Origin: Neoscytalidium dimidiatum
Lineage: Eukaryota; Ascomycota; Dothideomycetes; Botryosphaeriales; Botryosphaeriaceae
Reading direction: 5' to 3'
Assembly (NCBI GenBank): GCA_037367355.1
Contig: CM074698.1
Coordinates: forward strand, 2,294,001 to 2,358,000
Length of the DNA stretch: 64,000 bases
The notes beneath the pieces were generated by a model. It ran no database searches. It was not told the DNA's origin and saw only the letters and a program-made list of their open reading frames with translations. A program made the position numbers and the translations under genes. The first letter of the stretch is position 1, and each line of letters begins with the position of its first letter. This document shows, in pieces, positions 57,975 to 64,000 of the stretch.

Positions 57975-58655
57975 TGCGGTCACTGTGGAGATGATGAGAG
58001 GAAAAATTGAGATAAAAATAAAATTTCGGGACTTTTCTGAAGTTGCGAAGGATTCAGGATAAGAAGACGACGCCACAGCCCAAGCCAAGGGACTGCACGG
58101 TGCTGGCGGCTCCGTGCTAGTGGCGCCCCCGACTGTAGCCCAAAACACGTCTCGTTGTCTCGAGACGGAGATGCAACAACTGCCGATGGGCTGCTCACTC
58201 TCACTCGACGGTCCAGTTTTTCTCCGCAGTGGAGGGAAATTTGTTTTGACGGCGGAGTTGCCGGATTGGGGAGGCAATGGCACCGGTTCCTCTTCTCGGC
58301 GGCAGAATTGGGCGACCCCTCCTGGCCCGTGCGCTTATGACGCACCAGCCGCCAGGGTAAATGCGGCTGCCCCACCACCTTCTATCGCGTGAGGCGCGGC
58401 GGGGAAGGCGCCAGTGGGCGAGCTGCCCATTTTGCCTAATTACTCGCTGGCGGGGCGGTTCCAGAAGCCTCTGTTGGTCAGAAGCCCGAGTGGGCGCAAG
58501 CGGCGCGGCGGTCGCCTTGAAGAAAGGCCGACTGACGTCTGCTAGACAGCTCCTCCCTCAGCTTAACAAGAAAACTTTCCCTCCAGCAGCTACAGTCTCC
58601 GCGGCAAACCTCTCTTCAGTCCTCACTACCTTAATTCACACTCACCTCAGTCACA
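57975..58655. promoter_or_regulatory. Upstream region of xylose reductase
   Basis: About 0.7 kb, GC-rich. Two GCGGGG sequences (58399-58404 and 58450-58455) fit the SYGGRG consensus for CreA carbon-catabolite repression. The background is GC-rich, so this is weak evidence. A CAC/TCA-rich leader precedes the ATG. Confidence 0.35.
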
Positions 58656-59739
58656 ATGGGTCAGGAGACTATTACTTTGGCCTCTGGCAAGAAGATGCCG
58701 CTGGTCGGCTTCGGCCTGTGGAAGGTTCCCAAGGAGACTTGTGCCGACACTGTCTACAATGTGCGCTGCCCCGTCATTCCTGAGTCCACGCTCCTGCGCT
58801 CACAATTACGAACAGGCCATCAAGACTGGCTACAGGCTTTTCGACGGTGCCTATGACTACCAAAACGAGAAGGAGGCCGGAGAGGGCATCAAGAGGGCTA
58901 TCTCCGAGGGCCTGGTGAAGCGCGAGGACATCTTCGTCACCACCAAGCTCTGGAACAACTACCACCGCAAGGATATCGCCATCGACATGATGCGCAAGCA
59001 GAATGAGGTTTGGGGTCTGGGCTACATTGACCTCTTCCTCATCCACTTCCCCGTCCCGCTGAAGTACATTGAGCCTGAGAAGCGCCCCTACCCCGTGAGT
59101 GGACTAATCCGGCATGGACCGTGAGCTTTCGTAACAAGGCACTGACTTTTTCAGGGTTGGTGGATGGATGAGGCCGGCACCATTGAGACTGACAGAGTCC
59201 CCATCCGCGAGACCTGGGAGGCTCTTGAACAGATCGTGGACGAGGGCATTGCCAAGAGCATCGGTATCAGCAACTTTTCCGCGCAGCTCATTCTCGACCT
59301 CCTGACTTACAACCGTCACCCCGTCTCCTCACTCCAGATTGAGCACCACCCATACCTGGTTCAGCCCGAGCTCATCAAGCTCGCTCAGGAGAAGGAGATC
59401 GCTGTCACCGCTTATTCCAGCTTCGGTCCCCAAAGCTTCTTGGAGCTGAAGATGCAGCGTGCTGAGGATGCTCCTCTGCTCTTTGACCACGACACTATCA
59501 AGAGCATCGCTGCGAAGCACAATGTGACCCCCGCCCAGGTCCTGCTCCGGTGGTCTACTCAACGCGGCGTCGCCATCATCCCTAAGTCAAACAGCAAGGA
59601 CCGTCTGAAGCAGAACCTTGAGGTCAACGGCTTCGACTTGACCAAGGAGGAAATTGAGAGCATCTCCAGCCTGGACAAGGGCTTGAGGTTCAACGACCCT
59701 GGCTACTACCTTGATAAGCCGCTCAGGATCTTTGCTTAA
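58656..59739 (+). CDS. XYL1: NAD(P)H-dependent D-xylose reductase (aldo-keto reductase)
   Basis: Three exons (58656-58760, 58816-59094, 59155-59739) give 322 aa, exactly the usual length. The enzyme reduces D-xylose to xylitol, the first step of fungal pentose use, and also reduces L-arabinose. The AKR catalytic tetrad is visible: Asp45 and Tyr50 in [14 protein letters not shown], Lys79 in [10 protein letters not shown], His112 in [10 protein letters not shown]. The cofactor loop IPKSNSKDR near residue 270 matches xylose reductases that accept NADPH and NADH. Start [20 protein letters not shown]; end [12 protein letters not shown]. Introns 55 and 60 nt. Intact. Confidence 0.95.
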
Positions 59740-61399
59740 GCAAGACGACAGGTATAAGATCAAGAAAGTAGATAAATATAACGATATCATGATAGACGGG
59801 AGGTTAACCCAGCAATGATACATTTTTCTCTCCTGGTGCTCATTCTAATTGACTCAAGGATTGTGATCCCATGCTCCACATCTGTATGCTGACTTTGCCA
59901 GTCTTCCGCACGTTCGGTGTTCAGTATCGAGTTAATATGTATTCAAGCAGCTTTTTGTCGGCACGCGCGCCAATTGTCTGATACAAGGGAGGCTCTCATG
60001 TTCGCTAATCAGCTAGGGCTGAGAATATAGACAGAGCAAGCACAGCGTTGCGAGGGGCGGCTGCTTTATTCAGCGAAGGGCGATCTATGAGCATTACGTC
60101 AAATAACATCTGTCAGCAATAGTAAAGGAGCTGCTTCGTCTTTGCTTAACAGAATACCGGGCTAAATTAAATAATGCGTAAGTCTTCCATTTGGTGAATT
60201 CATAAGGCTCTAGGCAGCTGATAGTGAAAGCGCATACCAGGTGAGGTGGCTAAGGGACTTTTTTGAATGGTTGAATCGGGGCTAAAGTCAGTCGACGCGG
60301 CATTCAATTACGAAGTAACAGCAGAAGACAGGAAATCCTGCTTATATCAGCATCTCGGCACGACGGTATCTCTCCGCCCCGTCGACCCTACCCGCACCAA
60401 CCTAGCCATAAGCTTCAAAATATCTTGGCAGGGGACACACCGAGAGGCTGCCGATCTCCGAGGCCGAATTGGGAATGGTCACTAGTCTTTCTTGTTGACG
60501 ACTTCAGCATTGCGCAATTGCCAACATGACGCGGCTAAGGGCAAGGAACGAAGTGAAAAGCTGTGAAGTGGACTGAGTTCTTCTCTCTAGGCTTTCTTGG
60601 CTGAGGCATTCCTAGTGTCTGGTCTATCCTCCTTTCTGCTCCTTCAGTATGCCTCAAATTTGAGTGGTCGGTTAAAGCGGGGGTGGACCTACCCAAACAC
60701 AGGTGTAAGAAAGTTTGGCTACTACAATGACCCTTATTCAGAAGTGGAAGATCGGATCGTCGGTAACTTTTGTAATCCGGAACTTTCCTTGACGGAGGTC
60801 CTCCTAAATCCGAATTTCATGTTGTCGCGCACAGCTCTCTCGTCTTTAAAAGGCTGTTTCGCAGCCCTGGGGAGAGTTTGTCAGTCATTGAGACACTGTT
60901 ATTTGCCTGAGGAGCGGCAACCTGCAATCCAGAAGATCCGCAGTGCAGACTGAATTTCTTGTTGATCCTCGTTTCCATTTTCGGGTCAGAAGGGATCCAC
61001 AGGGTCTGGGACGGTGGGATCAAGGGTCGGTAGCATCAATCTTCCCGTCCCGATGCTGCACGGAGCTCGGATCACTGATGACCGTCGGTGTCTCGGCCTC
61101 GGTCGTAGCACTTCGGTCAATGACGACGTTGAGCTTGAAGGCTGAGCATCCGTGGACATCCTGAGCAGCGCAGTATTTGGGCATGCCATCGACTCGAAAC
61201 CCAAACTGTGCGCGCGCCACTTCCCTCACGCTCATTTCCGGTTGTTCCCGGTCATAAGCGGACGCCAGCCGAAAGCGGCAATCGTCTGCCCGGAAAATCG
61301 ACCACCCGCACATCCTTTCCGCCAGTTTCCGGCATTCCGCGGCAACCCCAAGCTCTCTTCCCTTTCCTCTCTCGCAACGGATATTTCCCTGCCAGGACA
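59740..61399. other. Intergenic region between xylose reductase and the third regulator
   Basis: About 1.7 kb. Frames at 60267-60485 and 60597-60953 have no recognised domain. Probably non-coding, including the regulator's promoter and leader. Confidence 0.4.
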
Positions 61400-64000
61400 A
61401 TGGCCGACCGCACCCAGACACGGCGGCGCGGGTACCGCAGGAACTACCAAGCGTGCGAGGCCTGTAAGAAACAGAAGGGCCGCTGCGACCTGGGCTCACC
61501 TGACAATCCACAGCCGCCATGCACGCGCTGCCGAAGAGCAAGGAAGGAATGCGTCTTCGGCCCGAGCCGGTTCAGCTCGCGAGGACAGGCGAGCAACAGC
61601 ACCAGTCCTGCTGCTCAGACAAGTGGTTAGTATCTAGATCTGTTGTCCACCCCGGTGATCTTGACATATTGACCTTCTCTGATAGGCGCAAGCAATCCAG
61701 CGCCGTCAAGCATTCCAGGCTTCTCTGCCGCCCGGCAAAGCGCCGACAGCTTTTGGGCACCGCAAGGAGCGCCACAATTTCAAGCCTCAACCGCCAAAAA
61801 TAATGCAGCCGTTTCGTCTGGAGCTCATGTATTCAGCGGCGTCGGCAGAGATCCGGATGCTGTGACGTCACAATCGACCTCCGGAGATGAAGGCCACCTG
61901 CGTGATCAATTGATGAGTGCGTCAATTAGAAATCCTACTGATGCCATGAGCCTGCTGTCCCACACAGCACGATATGGTACTGAGGATTTTCCTCACCCGT
62001 CTCATAAGCACATATCGCATGGCAAAGAATCAACCGATGACGATATTTACTGCCGTGACATGGCCTTCGAAAGACGGTTTCGCCCCGGGTTTCGCGCGAA
62101 CGAGTATCCTGAAACTCCAGACGACAATCCACGCGGTGACGAACTGACCTTCTCGACATGGATGCACTTTCGACTGTGTAAGGATAAAGTCATTAGTCCG
62201 AACGAAACACTCTTCTTGGTCAATTTGTGAGCCATGCCCTTGCTGGCCCTAGTGGCTTCAATGCTAACAATAACGTAGTTTCTTCGAGCATATGAATCCA
62301 GTGTGCCAAATTCTGTCGGATTACTACCGTGATCCCAAAAATCATTTGGAATTGCTTAGGGATGAGCCGACACTGGCCTGCAGCATTGTTTGCGTTGCTG
62401 CTCGCTACTGCCGCCTCCCGGGACATGCAGCTCTTTCTCGGGGAATGTTGGTGCACAACACTCTGTTCCGATATATTCAACAATGCATAACGCGCGTTGT
62501 GTGGGGTCTCGGAGACGAAGAAATAGGTGTCGGAAGCTCCATAAGCTTCATCGAGAGCCTTCTGATCTTCATTAATTGGGTCAGAGCTCATTTGCAAGCA
62601 AGCCAGACCTGATGCTAATGCGTGCGTAGCATCCGAGAACTCTCCAGATGATGGTCGAATCCACCGAGTTGGCGCTACCAACAGATTTTGAGACAGCCGC
62701 GCACGGGAAATTCTTCTTTGAAAACAGTGTCCGAGGTATGATAATCTCTGGTAAATAAAGCCAGGGTACTCACGGATGAAAGGCATACATGCACACGTTA
62801 TCACGAGGTTATGTCGACAGTCTAACAAGATGACATGGCAAGTCAGCTCAATCTGGTCTCATACGTACCTAGCTAATGAATTCCTACGTACAGGATGCTC
62901 GTCGGGATCATGTCGACGCTTGCTCTCGAAATCGGGTTGTTTGAGCCTGATGCTATTCCGGGCGTGATTTCCACTCGGTTAGACGAACGCAAATTGCGGA
63001 TCAAGAAGCTCATTCTGCTTAATTGTGTCGAGGCGCACTACCGCCTCGGTAAAGCTGGATCTTTGCAACAGCCATTTGGTCTTTCCTTTGATATCCAGCC
63101 ACCAGGAGCAGCCATCAACCTCGATGAAAACTCCAAATTCGTCCATAGGTCATTGGATTGCGGTCTTGAGATTGCTCAGTTAACGCACATGGCGACAACA
63201 AGCCTCTACCAGAACCCGGCCCAAACGAAAAGCATGATAACATCTAGAAAATACGTCAACACCGTCACACATTTTGATGCTTTATTTCAGAATTGGCATA
63301 ATAAAGCGCAGGCTATTCCTTGTAAGCATGTTCTTCCACAATGCGTAGAGCTATACTTATCTCAACCATCAGCGCCAATACCAACCTTTACCGCTTTGAC
63401 CGAAATCATGCTGAATAGTGCTCGGGCACATGTGCACGTCATCGCTATCCAAGCAATCATGGAGAGGTCGCTTCCGCTCTCTTATCGAAAGGGCGAGCCA
63501 GAGCAGCCAAGAATCTTCGACGAATCTATCACAGCTGAGGTCATGAACTTGCCAGAAACCGCTCGAGATCTGGAATTGATTAAAGTGGTTAGTACAAACA
63601 ATAAGCCTCGTGCGATGTCTCTAAGCGAGATAAAGCAGCTGCGCTGACAGATGAGCAAGATTGCATCTGGATGCCGGCGAACTATGGAAATTGTGATCGA
63701 TTTACACCGTAGAGACACCTTCAGAATTGTGACAGAAACAATAAGGCAGCATGTGATATCAAGCGTGGTCTTTGCACTCAAGGTAGGTACTTATTTCACT
63801 TTAGTTCTGAGCTTGCTATCCATATCGCATGGATCATAGTGCTTTCCTTGTCGCCATTATGCGTCCATACATGCGGATTCGAATCGCTGATGCAAATTTC
63901 TTTGCCAGGTTGCTGGGTTAAACATAGAACCCAAGTCCGACATGATCCATCTCCTCAAGGAGGTTGTCCACATCATCGAGGTCTCTGCTATCGATGACCT
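61400..64000 (+). CDS. Zn2Cys6 transcription factor, partial (runs off right edge)
   Basis: The ATG at 61400 (MADRTQTRRRGYRRNY) leads into a zinc cluster CEACKKQKGRC ... CTRCRRARKEC with spacing C-x2-C-x6-C-x11-C-x2-C-x6-C. Predicted introns are 61626-61685, 62227-62278, about 62588-62636 (GTCAGA donor), 62736-62782, 62838-62893 (GC-AG, GCAAGT donor), about 63590-63650 and about 63782-63908. Diagnostic regulatory-domain pieces are LRDQLMSASIRNPTDAMSLLS, FEHMNPVCQILSDYY, FIESLLIFINW-HPRTLQ, RQSNKMTW-MLVGIMSTLALEIGLFEP and DERKLRIKKLILLNC. The end is beyond the window. Target genes are unknown; xylose reductase lies 1.7 kb upstream. Confidence 0.82.

Overview
The window is nuclear DNA of a filamentous ascomycete (Pezizomycotina). 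The evidence is short introns of about 45-190 nt with GT...CTAAC/CTGAC...AG signals, Zn2Cys6 transcription factors, a HET-domain allorecognition gene, an alpha-aminoadipate reductase (fungal lysine pathway) and small secreted proteins. One secreted protein resembles the Alt a 1/AA1-like family, which leans toward Dothideomycetes, but that class is inference. Gene models were spliced by eye; where I give exon boundaries the summed exon lengths keep the frame.

Left part (1-14.2 kb): the N-terminal half of a Dicer-like helicase gene runs off the left edge on the minus strand. It is followed by a Gly/His-rich protein gene, an interrupted HET-domain gene with a large insert, a monocarboxylate-type MFS transporter, a small secreted AA1-like protein (minus) and a C2H2 zinc-finger regulator (minus).

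Middle part (14.2-31.6 kb): about 6 kb upstream of the C2H2 gene shows no convincing gene. At its far end lies a RidA/YjgF-family pseudogene that still has a promoter-like TATA box and a leader intron. Then come an SDR oxidoreductase, a small frameshifted membrane protein, the cohesion factor Ctf8, an AT-rich gene-poor block, and a housekeeping group: AP-3 sigma subunit and frataxin (divergent), then Dph3 (convergent with frataxin).

Right-centre part (34-49.5 kb): a GABA/amino-acid permease, a very large (about 1,689 aa) CorA-like membrane protein, the lysine-pathway reductase LYS2 divergent from a conserved type II membrane protein, and a secreted cysteine-rich protein.

Right part (50.6-64 kb): two related fungal regulators lie tail to tail. 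They share an intron position, and only one has a Zn2Cys6 domain. They are followed by a frameshifted Sde182/DUF1593 nucleoside-hydrolase-like gene, an NAD(P)H-dependent D-xylose reductase, and a third regulator (Zn2Cys6) that runs off the right edge. Regulators, a possible glycan/nucleoside hydrolase and a pentose reductase side by side suggest, but do not prove, a sugar-utilisation neighbourhood.

The most notable observations are three genes caught in decay with readable lesions (RidA, DUF1593, HET), the regulator pair, recurrent atypical splice sites (GTCAG donors, one GC-AG intron, a poly-A tract before a LYS2 acceptor), and the giant CorA-like protein with SMN in place of GMN. I found no convincing previously undescribed system.
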